Assembly: GCA_938021455.1 (NCBI GenBank) | Contig: CALIGP010000093.1 | Span: 1 to 8,371, forward strand | DNA length: 8,371 nt | Origin: an uncultured Lewinella sp. | Lineage (GTDB): Bacteria; Bacteroidota; Bacteroidia; Chitinophagales; Saprospiraceae | Direction of reading: 5' to 3' | Shown here: one piece after another, positions 1 through 6,443 of the stretch | Layout of the letters: every line of letters starts with the position of its first letter | Numbering within the stretch: position 1 is the first letter of the stretch | Translations under genes and position numbers: made by a program | The notes under the pieces: model-generated | What the model was told of the DNA's origin: nothing | Databases searched by the model: none | The model's input: the letters and a program-made list of their open reading frames with translations, nothing else

Positions 1-363
1 GCTACGAAGTACCAGCTCATTACGGTCACTATATACAATAGTATGGCGAATCAGCTGTGGGCGGCGGCGACCACGGTCTACCTGCATCACCAAGCCTCCC
101 TGTCGGTAATCAGCGTCCCAGGTACCAGTATAACGGCGCTGGCGAGCGTAGCGAGACCTGGAAGGTCGGATCTCCTCAAAGAAACCATCACGCTCCAAAA
201 TGAGCGTCGTTTGTTGACTACGGCTGGCCGGTATCACAGGCTGCCCATTTCGCTGGCCAGCGCTTTCGACCCAAACTCCTTCCAGGGAGGGGCCTCTTCC
301 ACGTTGCGCAGAAGTCATATTGAGAAAAAGTAAGCTGAGTAATATCACAAGGGAAAATCGCAT
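1..363 (-). CDS. Exported lipocalin-like small protein, N-terminal part (runs off left edge)
   Basis: An open frame of 121 codons starts at the ATG at 363-361 and continues past base 1, so the C-terminus is missing. The first 19-20 residues (MRFSLVILLSLLFLNMTSAQ) are a typical Sec signal peptide ending in an SAQ-type cleavage site, so the product is probably periplasmic or exported; no lipobox cysteine is seen. The mature part begins LEGVWVESAG and continues with alternating short strands, including TTLILERDGFFEEI, YTGTWDAD and HTIVYSDRNELVL. This pattern (a 'GxW' start, then 'tGtW' and 'yel.r.' strands) resembles small lipocalin-like beta-barrel domains of Bacteroidota, an assignment made by eye. 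The middle is rich in arginine (RPSRSRYARQRR). It is the last gene of the minus-strand run, 95 bases after the first winged-helix gene. Ligand and role are unknown. Confidence 0.75.
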   Translation of the reverse strand, partial: MRFSLVILLSLLFLNMTSAQRGRGPSLEGVWVESAGQRNGQPVIPASRSQQTTLILERDGFFEEIRPSRSRYARQRRYTGTWDADYRQGGLVMQVDRGRRRPQLIRHTIVYSDRNELVLRS

Positions 364-398
364 GTCTTCAGGTTTTAGCTAAAGGACGCCAAGAGACG

Positions 399-408
399 GA
401 CAATTGTC
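399..408. promoter_or_regulatory. 10-bp palindrome upstream of the exported protein gene
   Basis: GACAATTGTC is a perfect palindrome about 36 bases before the ATG of the lipocalin-like gene. It could be a half-site pair for a dimeric regulator, but a 10-bp palindrome can arise by chance, no second copy was noticed, and no regulator can be named. Confidence 0.2.
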
Positions 409-458
409 AAAGCAGAGCCCCTTCTTTAATGTAGCTTTAACCTCCCTTAAGAACTTCT

Positions 459-1181
459 TTAGACCAGGAACTGCTCATCGTACAGCACCTGCTTCACCTC
501 TTCATTGATGCGCGTCCGGCTTTCCAGATCAAGTTCCTCTGAGCGATGGTACTTCTCCATTAGAATGTACTGCTTATTGCTATCTCCGGGCCGCTGGATA
601 TAGGCCACTTCCACTACTCCCTGTTTTCTGAAGTGTTGCATTTCCCGCGAAAGCATGTTCCAGGGCAAACCGGTGGTCACCATCAGGTCGTGAGGGCTAA
701 CTTTATAGTCATAAGCAATGAAGACGTTCTGCAAATCCTCAATGGTGAGGAAAGGCTCTCCGGAGAGTTCTATCCCAGGAATTTCTTCCAGCGGAGCGGA
801 GAGTTCATAGAAATATTTCATTCCCGTTGGGTTGGTACCTGCGATGAGCAAGCCTCCGGTTGACAAATTGGAGAGTCTGGCCGTCGCCTCTCCTTTCGTC
901 AAATTAGTCTTCTCAGCGATCATATCAGCAGATAATAGTCCACCGGGTTGTTTTTCAAAGAGGCGCAACAAGGCCAAATCCGTGATAGTTCTTTGAGTAT
1001 CCTGAGTTTGCTGCTTACTTCGGCTAACGATAACCATAATAAAAGCGATCATCGCAAAGGTCATCCCCACCAGGAACATAGAAGCCGTTAAAATTTTGGG
1101 AGCATCTCCTTTCAGCAACAGGCCCCCAACGCCTACAAAGGTGGAGAGTATTCCTGCGAAAAACCACAAGTATTTCTTCAT
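459..1181 (-). CDS. Membrane-anchored tandem winged-helix protein, paralogue 1 (two-TM anchor)
   Basis: 240 residues, family not recognised. Two hydrophobic segments at about 5-23 and 30-52 form a hairpin anchor. MKK at the start and RSK just after the second helix predict both ends in the cytoplasm. A first winged-helix-like domain spans about 66-130 (LLRLFEKQPGGLLSADMIAEKT, then LTKGEATARLSNLSTGGLL as a probable recognition helix and wing). A second spans about 145-210 (LTIEDLQNVFIAYDYKVSPHDLM, then LPWNMLSREMQHFRKQGVVEVAYIQRP). The tail, about 211-240, is charged. By hand count, residues 62-240 match residues 37-215 of the neighbouring paralogue at 153 of 179 positions without a gap, while the anchors share nothing. 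The ATG is preceded by a relict of the M24 gene 3' end. A membrane-tethered DNA-binding or protein-interaction role is inference; no sensor or enzyme motif is visible. Confidence 0.85.
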   Translation of the reverse strand: MKKYLWFFAGILSTFVGVGGLLLKGDAPKILTASMFLVGMTFAMIAFIMVIVSRSKQQTQDTQRTITDLALLRLFEKQPGGLLSADMIAEKTNLTKGEATARLSNLSTGGLLIAGTNPTGMKYFYELSAPLEEIPGIELSGEPFLTIEDLQNVFIAYDYKVSPHDLMVTTGLPWNMLSREMQHFRKQGVVEVAYIQRPGDSNKQYILMEKYHRSEELDLESRTRINEEVKQVLYDEQFLV

Positions 1182-1193
1182 TTGGTAAAGCTA

Positions 1194-1260
1194 CTATCGA
1201 ATCAGGTAAAGTTCCGTCTGCCATCCAACATTGTAAGCTCGTATGCGGTGCTAAAACTAT
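1194..1260 (-). pseudogene. Relict of the 3' end of an M24 peptidase gene
   Basis: On the minus strand, the bases just before the stop at 1196-1194 read Y-N-V-G-W-Q-T-E-L-Y-L-I-R-stop. The intact M24 gene at 2004 ends Y-I-D-G-R-Q-T-K-L-Y-V-I-R-stop, an identity of 8 of 13 residues. At DNA level the last 33 bases, including the TAG, match at about 26 positions. A little further upstream, in another frame, S-T-A-Y-E-L resembles N-T-A-Y-S-I-E-L of the same enzyme, suggesting internal deletions and a frameshift; this second part is weaker. The relict stops 12 bases before the ATG of winged-helix paralogue 1, just as the intact M24 gene stops 26 bases before paralogue 2. It cannot encode a working enzyme. 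Confidence 0.7.
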
Positions 1261-1283
1261 CTCTAAGCAAAGTCAATCGTCAA
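1252..1283 (-). promoter_or_regulatory. Possible promoter for winged-helix paralogue 1
   Basis: On the minus strand TTG (1283-1281) is followed after 21 bases by TAGTTTTA (1259-1252), seven of eight positions of the Bacteroidota -7 box TAnnTTTG at a normal spacing. It would give a leader of about 65 bases. It partly overlaps the possible M24 relict, so it may be fortuitous or newly arisen; read-through from paralogue 2 is the alternative. Confidence 0.3.
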
Positions 1284-1329
1284 CGTGGGGATACGCTAAA
1301 AAGACTTTATATCAGCTTTCAGAAACTGT

Positions 1330-1977
1330 TCAGACCAGATACCGCTCATCATATAGCACCTGCTTCACCTCCTCATTAATCCTTGTCCGGCTCTCCAGAT
1401 CTAACGCTTCAGATCGGTGGTATTCTTCCATCAAAATGTACTGTTTATAGCTATCTCCGGGCCGTTGGATATAGGCGACGTCAATAACTTTCTCTTTGCG
1501 AAAATGCTTCATCTCTCGTGAAAGCATTTTCCAGGGGAGGCCAGTAGTAACCATCAAGTCGTGCGGACTAACTTTGTAATCATAGGCAATAAAAATTTCC
1601 TGCAGGTCTTCAATGGTCAGGAATGGCTCTCCGGAAAGCTGTATACCCTTGATTTCCTCCAAAGGGGCAGAAAGTTCATAATAGTATTTCATCCCCGTTG
1701 GATTGGTCCCCGCAATAAGCAGTCCGCCCGTTGACAAACTAGACAACCTACTGCTAGCCTCTCCCTTTGTCAATTTAGTCTTTTCAGCAACCATATCAGC
1801 AGATAATAATCCACCAGGTTGTTTGTCAAAGAGTCGAAGTATATCAAGGTCAGTAACGAGTCGTTGGGTACTTCGAACCTCTGTGGTCTTTTTTTTCTGC
1901 AATAACAATCCAATAAAAAGCATCAAAAACCCAACGGTCATAAGTGATATGATGACAACCAACGTACTCGTTTCCAT
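1330..1977 (-). CDS. Membrane-anchored tandem winged-helix protein, paralogue 2 (one-TM anchor)
   Basis: 215 residues. A single hydrophobic helix at about 6-27 (TLVVIISLMTVGFLMLFIGLLL) is followed at once by QKKK, predicting an outside N-terminus and a cytoplasmic C-terminal part. That part holds two winged-helix-like domains, about 42-105 (ILRLFDKQPGGLLSADMVAEKT, then LTKGEASSRLSSLSTGGLL) and 120-185 (LTIEDLQEIFIAYDYKVSPHDLM, then LPWKMLSREMKHFRKEKVIDVAYIQRP). Residues 37-215 are about 85% identical to paralogue 1, but the codons differ at many third positions. The duplication is therefore not recent, and both copies look to be under purifying selection (inference). The gene starts 26 bases after the M24 stop and probably shares its transcript. 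No Shine-Dalgarno sequence is visible, which is normal for this phylum. The function is unknown; the constant pairing with an M24 gene tail suggests the winged-helix gene has sat behind M24 for a long time. Confidence 0.85.
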   Translation of the reverse strand: METSTLVVIISLMTVGFLMLFIGLLLQKKKTTEVRSTQRLVTDLDILRLFDKQPGGLLSADMVAEKTKLTKGEASSRLSSLSTGGLLIAGTNPTGMKYYYELSAPLEEIKGIQLSGEPFLTIEDLQEIFIAYDYKVSPHDLMVTTGLPWKMLSREMKHFRKEKVIDVAYIQRPGDSYKQYILMEEYHRSEALDLESRTRINEEVKQVLYDERYLV

Positions 1978-2003
1978 AAGAAAGAATTTTAGAAAATTAG
2001 CCG

Positions 2004-3326
2004 CTAGCGGATTACGTACAGTTTCGTCTGCCGTCCATCAATATAGCGAAACGACTCCCCGTCCCAAAAACCATCCTCTTCCATCATCATCCGGATATCC
2101 TTGCCCCAGGCATCGAGGTATACTTTGGTGTTCAGTTCAATGCTGTAGGCGGTGTTAGGGTGCAGCGGATAGTCTCCGCGTACGGGCACCCCACCCTGCT
2201 GGTCCCAGAGGCCAACGGTTGGCCCGGCTCCGTGGCCATGGTAGCCGATGGGATGGGTGTAAATAGTGGGGCGTAACCCTTTTGCTTTGCCCTTGGCCAG
2301 GGCGCCGGCCAGCAGCTCGTTGCCGGTACGCCCGTTTTTGTACTCAGCTGTAAGTACATCCATGGTCTCCATTCCCTGGCGGAAAGCATCAACGAGGAAT
2401 GCCGGGGGTTCGGTCTCTCCGGGCTTTAACACGTAGGCGTTGTGCTGGGTATCCGTATTCAGGCCACAATAGGTAATGCCAAAGTCGCAGTGCAGTAGGT
2501 CCCCGGGCTGAATAACAACGCTACCCGGGCGGCCACTAAAGGCATAGAGTTCGTCTTGTTCTTTGCGTTGCACATCAACCGTCGGGTGGAACCAAACGCC
2601 CAGACCTAGTTTATTGGACCGCTCGCGCATGAACCAGACCACCTCGTCGGTCGTCGTTACGCCGGGCGTGATGACCTGATTACTAAAAGCCTCGGCGATG
2701 ATGGCGTGGGCAACAGCCATAACCTGACGGTAAACGGTCATTTCAGAGGCGGTGCGGGTTTCCAGCCAACCGATGGCGAGTTGATCGCCGGTAACGATAC
2801 GGTCCCGATAAGTTGTTGGCAGGCTTTCGCGCAACTTGTCGTAGTGGTAGGAGCTAATGCCGTCAGCGAGGCCGAAATCAGGGCTACGGTTTACGGCAAT
2901 TTTGCGGGGATTCCGGTCACTGATGAGCTTAGTCAGGGCAGCCCATTGATCGGGTTGCGCCTCGGGGTCCCAAGCTTTTTTGAAGACGTCTCCTACGGCG
3001 TAACGGGCACAGGCTAGTGTTTCGAGTGGTTGGCCGTTACCAGGATCGTAAATTAGTAACATCGTCGTCCTGCGTGCGCCCATCCATTTGCCTGGTAACA
3101 TAGTATTCAAGACCGGATCTTCGTTGTATTCACGGCTGATGAGCAGCCACATGTCCACATCGGCACGCTTCATCAACATCGGAAGCACGGTTTGCGCTCG
3201 TTCCGTTAGCCAGGCGTCGTGCAGTTCTGTTTGCTGCTCAAGAGATAGCATGGCAGGATATTCCTGTGCCATCATGGGAAGGGAAAGACAGAATAAAATT
3301 ATGGTACATAAAAGGTGCTTCATCAT
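2004..3326 (-). CDS. Exported M24-family metallopeptidase (Xaa-Pro aminopeptidase type)
   Basis: 440 residues from the ATG at 3326-3324. The frame is open 24 codons further up, but this start gives a clean signal peptide (MMKHLLCTIILFCLSLPMMA, cut near AQ), so it is preferred; the second ATG at 3323 is equally possible. Residues about 25-190 form the creatinase/prolidase-type N-terminal domain. The pita-bread catalytic domain follows from about 195. The five expected metal ligands are visible: D281 (LLHCDFG), D292 (LNTDTQ), H363 (GYHGHG), E397 (YSIELNT) and E416 or E417 (MMMEEDG). It should be a two-metal peptidase that removes N-terminal residues ahead of proline, or cuts Xaa-Pro dipeptides, from peptides outside the cytoplasm; the exact substrate is not readable. 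It is transcribed away from accD and precedes winged-helix paralogue 2 by 26 bases. Its last codons recur as a relict at 1194-1245. Confidence 0.88.
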   Translation of the reverse strand: MMKHLLCTIILFCLSLPMMAQEYPAMLSLEQQTELHDAWLTERAQTVLPMLMKRADVDMWLLISREYNEDPVLNTMLPGKWMGARRTTMLLIYDPGNGQPLETLACARYAVGDVFKKAWDPEAQPDQWAALTKLISDRNPRKIAVNRSPDFGLADGISSYHYDKLRESLPTTYRDRIVTGDQLAIGWLETRTASEMTVYRQVMAVAHAIIAEAFSNQVITPGVTTTDEVVWFMRERSNKLGLGVWFHPTVDVQRKEQDELYAFSGRPGSVVIQPGDLLHCDFGITYCGLNTDTQHNAYVLKPGETEPPAFLVDAFRQGMETMDVLTAEYKNGRTGNELLAGALAKGKAKGLRPTIYTHPIGYHGHGAGPTVGLWDQQGGVPVRGDYPLHPNTAYSIELNTKVYLDAWGKDIRMMMEEDGFWDGESFRYIDGRQTKLYVIR

Positions 3327-3331
3327 GTGGC

Positions 3332-3362
3332 CCAAGGTAATGAGGCGCGGCCGCAGGTGCAA
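3332..3362 (-). promoter_or_regulatory. Possible promoter of the M24 gene
   Basis: On the minus strand TTG (3362-3360) and TACCTTGG (3339-3332, seven of eight TAnnTTTG positions) are 20 bases apart, the usual Bacteroidota spacing. The box ends only about 6 bases before the ATG at 3326, so if real it would give a leaderless or nearly leaderless mRNA. The TTG is part of the inverted repeat arm at 3344-3362. Confidence 0.35.
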
Positions 3363-3418
3363 GGGAAAGTTACGGGAAGCATTGCCGAAAGGCCACACTT
3401 TGCACCTGCGTCCGCGCC
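3344..3418. repeat. Inverted repeat in the divergent M24/accD promoter region
   Basis: The arms are 3344-3362 (GGCGCGGCCGCAGGTGCAA) and 3400-3418, whose reverse complement is GGCGCGGACGCAGGTGCAA: 18 of 19 bases match across a 37-base spacer. After three unmatched bases on each outer side, TTACCT also appears at the same offset in both directions. Each arm read outward starts TTGCACCTGCG and points to one of the two divergent genes, M24 and accD. The arrangement suggests either duplicated promoter parts or a symmetric binding site; which one cannot be told. Confidence 0.7.
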
Positions 3419-3426
3419 GACTTACC

Positions 3427-3434
3427 TATATTTG
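3427..3434 (+). promoter_or_regulatory. accD promoter -7 box (TAnnTTTG)
   Basis: TATATTTG matches the Bacteroidota consensus TAnnTTTG at all fixed positions and lies 20 bases before the accD ATG, giving a leader of roughly 14 bases. The nearest upstream TTTG (3399-3402) is 24 bases away, somewhat longer than the usual spacing, so the -33 element is uncertain. Confidence 0.55.
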
Positions 3435-3453
3435 CCGCGCACAACTTATTCAT

Positions 3454-4311
3454 ATGGGATGGTTTAAACGCCTGACGAGTGGCATACAAACAACGACACG
3501 TAACAAAAAGGACACCCCCGAGGGCCTTTGGTACAAGTGTAAGCGTTGTGGAGAGACGGTAACCCGGAAAGATTTACGGGAAAACCTCTATAAATGCCCC
3601 AGCTGTAATTATCACGATCGGATTGGCTCCAACGAGTACTTCGAGTTGCTTTTTGATGGCAATTTCGAAGAATTCCAGGCAGACATGAAGGCGGTTGACA
3701 TTCTTGAATTCAAGGACCTGAAGTCCTACGAAGACCGGCTAGCCGCTGCCCACAAGAAAACGGGACTATCCGACGCCATTCGCGTGGCTCGGGGCAAAAT
3801 CAACCGACGTCCCATCGTCATTGCTTGTATGGATTTCGGCTTTATCGGCGGATCGATGGGCAGTGTAGTGGGCGAAAAGATCGCCATCGCCATCGATGAA
3901 GCCCGAACGAGCCAAACCCCCTTACTGATCATCTCCAAAACCGGCGGAGCCCGGATGATGGAGGCGGCTTTCAGTCTGATGCAAATGGCCAAAACCAGCG
4001 TTAAGCTGAGCCAGCTGGCCAAAGCGGGTGTGCCCTACTTCAGCCTGATGACCGACCCCACTACCGGAGGGGTTACGGCCAGCTATGCCATGCTGGGCGA
4101 CATCAATCTCGCGGAGCCAGAAGCCCTGATCGCCTTTGCAGGTCCACGCGTTGTGAAAGAAACCATTAAGAAGGAATTACCTCCTGGCTTTCAAACCTCT
4201 GAGTTTTTGTTGGATCACGGCTTCCTCGACTTCATCGTCGATCGCTCTGACCTGAAAGAACGTCTCGGAGACTTACTCTACCTCTTCGAACCCGCTACTA
4301 AAAATGCCTAA
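3454..4311 (+). CDS. accD: Acetyl-CoA carboxylase carboxyltransferase subunit beta
   Basis: 285 residues, normal for the family. With AccA it forms the carboxyltransferase that moves the carboxyl group from biotin-BCCP to acetyl-CoA to make malonyl-CoA, the first step of fatty acid synthesis, in the cytoplasm. A four-cysteine zinc ribbon is seen at C29-x2-C32 and C48-x2-C51. The crotonase-like core carries GGSMGSVVGEK (132-142), TGGARMMEAAFSLMQMAK (163-180), DPTTGGVTASYAMLGD (201-216) and AEPEALIAFAGPRVV (220-234), all close to family signatures. The frame is open for 122 codons further upstream, but that part lies antisense to the M24 gene and over the promoter; MGWFKRL is the usual AccD start. 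The stop overlaps the next gene by 8 bases, so the two are probably translationally coupled. accA is not in the window. Confidence 0.97.
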   Translation: MGWFKRLTSGIQTTTRNKKDTPEGLWYKCKRCGETVTRKDLRENLYKCPSCNYHDRIGSNEYFELLFDGNFEEFQADMKAVDILEFKDLKSYEDRLAAAHKKTGLSDAIRVARGKINRRPIVIACMDFGFIGGSMGSVVGEKIAIAIDEARTSQTPLLIISKTGGARMMEAAFSLMQMAKTSVKLSQLAKAGVPYFSLMTDPTTGGVTASYAMLGDINLAEPEALIAFAGPRVVKETIKKELPPGFQTSEFLLDHGFLDFIVDRSDLKERLGDLLYLFEPATKNA

Positions 4312-5317
4312 ACGCCTAGTCGGCATACTCGTCTGCATTCTGCTGGCCAATATTCTCAACTTCGCCTTGGGTCGTTGGCTAACGGAGAAGACTGCTGAAT
4401 GGGCGCCTACCGTGGCGGTTGCTGACGGCTCTACCTTGAATACCAGCCGGTATTTTCAGGAACGGGCAGACACGACGCTGGCGGGCTCGCCAGACGCGGA
4501 AGCACTTCTTGACTTTTACAACTGGCTGGATCGCGGAGGATCGGAAGCTTACCTGACCTGGGAGGCTTCCCGGAAAGACTTACGCGCCGCCTCGACACCG
4601 TTTATACAGCGCGCCCTGACGGTCGCCGAAAGCAGTAACGCTGGCCGCTACCTTTCCTTGCTACTACTCATTATCACGATACTCTTGATCTGGGGCAAGG
4701 GGCTTCGGGAACAATACTTTCTCACGCCCTTTCTTTACCTGGGTATTTGTGCGGGTACGGCAGCCTTATTCGGTAGTTTAAGTTCACCTATGTTTACTGC
4801 CGTCATGGTGGGTTGGCTGATTCTTTATTTCGGTGGGTTACGGTTGTTTTTGCCCATTTGGCACGTAGAATGGTCCCGACTCATGCGCCCCTCCCTTACC
4901 CTTTGCATTTTCTTGCTGGCGACGATGTCTCTGCGTGGGCCAGAGCTGGTTGACTTCTGGTTCTGGACCAGCCCACTTTTCCGACTAGCACTCGTATTGG
5001 TGGTTTTACTCACCGTATTCTTCCATCTCACTATTTTAGTCAAGGTGTTAGAAACGGCAAAAATGGACGGATTGGCCCGCCTGTTCGGTTTCGGGATACC
5101 GCTGGGAGTTGCTACGCTTACGCTCGGGATATTTCTGGGTTACTACGGTCCGGTTGGCGGGGCGGCAATGCAGCAACTTAACTATGAGCTCGTTACACTG
5201 GCTCCACAAACCGTGGCGGGCTTCAACCCTGACGCTCCTTTCATCCTTGCCTTTGCAGGCATTATTCTGCTGGTGTTTTCGGGGATCGGGTACTACGTAC
5301 AACGCATTGCACGTTGA
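4304..5317 (+). CDS. Polytopic membrane protein of unknown function, coupled to accD
   Basis: 337 residues, not recognised. The ATG lies inside the last codons of accD (ATGCCTAA, 8-base overlap), pointing to a shared transcript and possible coupled translation. A first hydrophobic helix at about 5-23 is followed by a soluble segment of about 90 residues (25-112), probably extracytoplasmic and partly helical (ALLDFYNWLDRGGSEAYLTWEASRKDLRAA). About seven more membrane helices follow, at roughly 115-131, 138-158, 163-184, 195-209, 225-248, 260-282 and 311-331. The protein ends YYVQRIAR with a positive tail. No catalytic motif, transporter signature or cysteine pair stands out. Nothing in it points to lipid metabolism, so the link with accD rests on position only. 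Confidence 0.85.
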   Translation: MPKRLVGILVCILLANILNFALGRWLTEKTAEWAPTVAVADGSTLNTSRYFQERADTTLAGSPDAEALLDFYNWLDRGGSEAYLTWEASRKDLRAASTPFIQRALTVAESSNAGRYLSLLLLIITILLIWGKGLREQYFLTPFLYLGICAGTAALFGSLSSPMFTAVMVGWLILYFGGLRLFLPIWHVEWSRLMRPSLTLCIFLLATMSLRGPELVDFWFWTSPLFRLALVLVVLLTVFFHLTILVKVLETAKMDGLARLFGFGIPLGVATLTLGIFLGYYGPVGGAAMQQLNYELVTLAPQTVAGFNPDAPFILAFAGIILLVFSGIGYYVQRIAR

Positions 5318-5408
5318 GTGCCTGCGGGTTTCCAGTTGGTTTATTGCCCGTGCAGCTGGAAGATAAGCCCTTTTGGTTCCCTTCAAACTACAATTAATCG
5401 TCCTCTAG

Positions 5409-6065
5409 ATGAAACCGTTTTTCCTTGGCATTGTATTATGCCTTTCCATTAGCCAACTAGTGGCTCAAACTAACCCCATCAATATGGATTCTGTTTCTTA
5501 CGCCCTGGGCGTAGTTCTTTCCCAAAATTTGAAATCTCAGGGCTTCGAAAAAGTAGACCCTGCTGCCTTAGCCAAAGGCTTTGAAGAAGGCCTTGCTGGC
5601 AATGCCAGCATGGACCCCGCCAATGCTAACGCTCAGATTCAGGCCTTCCTACAGTCAAAAGCTGAAATGGCGGGCGCTGAAGCCCGCAAGGAAGGCGAAG
5701 ACTTCCTGGCCGCCAACGCTAAGCGCGCTGAAGTGAAGGTGACCGACTCTGGTCTGCAGTACGAAGTACTGAAGGAAGGTGAAGGCGCCAGCCCAACGGC
5801 TACCCAAACCGTAGAGGTGCACTACCACGGTACACTCATTGACGGCACCGTTTTCGATAGCTCCGTGGACCGTGGAGAAACCATCGAGTTTCCTCTCAAC
5901 CGCGTTATTCCGGGCTGGACGGAAGGCGTACAGCTCATGAAGGAAGGGTCTAAGTATCGCTTCTTCATCCCCTTTAACCTCGCTTACGGTGAGCGCGGCT
6001 CTCAGCCAAAGATCCCGCCCTACGCGGCCCTGATCTTTGACGTGGAGCTCTTCAAAGTGAAGTAA
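5409..6065 (+). CDS. Exported FKBP-type peptidyl-prolyl cis-trans isomerase (Mip/FklB-like)
   Basis: 218 residues. The first 20 (MKPFFLGIVLCLSISQLVAQ) are a signal peptide, so it acts in the periplasm or at the cell surface, helping proteins fold by isomerising X-Pro bonds. Residues about 25-105 match the FKBP N-terminal helical dimerisation domain (DSVSYALGVVLSQNLKSQG, then ALAKGFEEGLAG). The FKBP catalytic domain spans about 112-217 and has the expected pocket residues: Y139 (VEVHYHGT), F149 and D150 (GTVFDSS), V166-I167, W170 (VIPGWTEG), Y193 (LAYGERG) and F210 (LIFDVEL). Both domains look complete. The gene begins 91 bases after the membrane protein gene and ends in a strong terminator. 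It may have its own promoter, but no good TAnnTTTG box was found in the gap. Confidence 0.95.
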   Translation: MKPFFLGIVLCLSISQLVAQTNPINMDSVSYALGVVLSQNLKSQGFEKVDPAALAKGFEEGLAGNASMDPANANAQIQAFLQSKAEMAGAEARKEGEDFLAANAKRAEVKVTDSGLQYEVLKEGEGASPTATQTVEVHYHGTLIDGTVFDSSVDRGETIEFPLNRVIPGWTEGVQLMKEGSKYRFFIPFNLAYGERGSQPKIPPYAALIFDVELFKVK

Positions 6066-6084
6066 TAGCTTCGCTTACGAAAAC

Positions 6085-6121
6085 AAAAGCCGGCCCTTTC
6101 TTCGCGAAGGGGCCGGCTTTT
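6085..6121. terminator. Bidirectional rho-independent terminator
   Basis: Twelve perfectly paired bases (AAAAGCCGGCCC at 6085-6096 with GGGCCGGCTTTT at 6110-6121) around a 13-base loop. The GC-rich stem has A/T ends on both sides, so it can end the FKBP gene on the plus strand and the small membrane protein gene (stop at 6148) on the minus strand. Confidence 0.9.
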
Positions 6122-6147
6122 AATTTACCCTGGTCAGGGTTTAGTCG

Positions 6148-6336
6148 CTAAACACGAGCTACTGGACCGTCAGCTACGACCTCCGTCTCCGGGGAATCGT
6201 TAAACAAGGCGGGCAGTTCGTCCACCAAGCCAGTAGCATAAGCAAAGGCCGCCAACATTCCAATCGTAATAAGGGTGGTAAAGGCAAGAGCTTTGCGACG
6301 GCGGCGACGATCATTTTTTTCGGTACGGTAATTCAT
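6148..6336 (-). CDS. Small arginine-rich single-pass membrane protein
   Basis: 62 residues from the ATG at 6336-6334. The frame is open up to 6399, but the extra 21 residues are not hydrophobic and do not look conserved, so the shorter form, MNYRTEKNDRRRRRKAL, is preferred. A run of five arginines and a lysine at 10-15 precedes one hydrophobic helix at about 17-35 (ALAFTTLITIGMLAAFAYA). The tail is short and acidic (ELPALFNDSPETEVVADG). By the positive-inside rule the N-terminus is in the cytoplasm and the acidic tail outside. The family is not recognised. It has the form of many small tail-type membrane proteins of Bacteroidota. It is divergent from the YggS gene and shares the bidirectional terminator at 6085-6121. 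Confidence 0.65.
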   Translation of the reverse strand: MNYRTEKNDRRRRRKALAFTTLITIGMLAAFAYATGLVDELPALFNDSPETEVVADGPVARV

Positions 6337-6443
6337 CTCTCGGTGTGGGTTTGTGTGAAAGTCGATAGGATAACGAAACAACCGCCCGACATTGTGCATT
6401 AGTTGCCAGGGAAATCTTAATTCAACCTTATAAAAACGATAAA

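Noticed and set aside
43..333. 96-codon plus-strand ORF
   Set aside because: It is antisense to the exported lipocalin-like gene, which has a signal peptide and domain-like pattern; the plus-strand translation has no family features.
1703..2158. 151-codon plus-strand ORF
   Set aside because: It is antisense to winged-helix paralogue 2 and the end of the M24 gene, with low-complexity, cysteine-rich ends typical of a shadow frame.
3088..3453. 122-codon upstream extension of the accD frame
   Set aside because: It runs antisense through the M24 signal peptide and across the promoter and inverted repeat; AccD proteins begin at the MGWFKRL-type start with the zinc ribbon shortly after.
5318..5408. 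Own promoter for the FKBP gene
   Set aside because: TTTTG occurs at about 5371-5375 but no TA stands at the right distance before it, so the TAnnTTTG box is not met.
6337..6399. Longer start for the small membrane protein (ATG at 6399)
   Set aside because: The extra 21 residues overlap the likely promoter region of the divergent yggS gene and show no signal or domain feature.
6337..6443. Divergent promoters between the small membrane protein gene and yggS
   Set aside because: A/T-rich stretches are present, but no pair of TTG and TAnnTTTG boxes with normal spacing was found on either strand.
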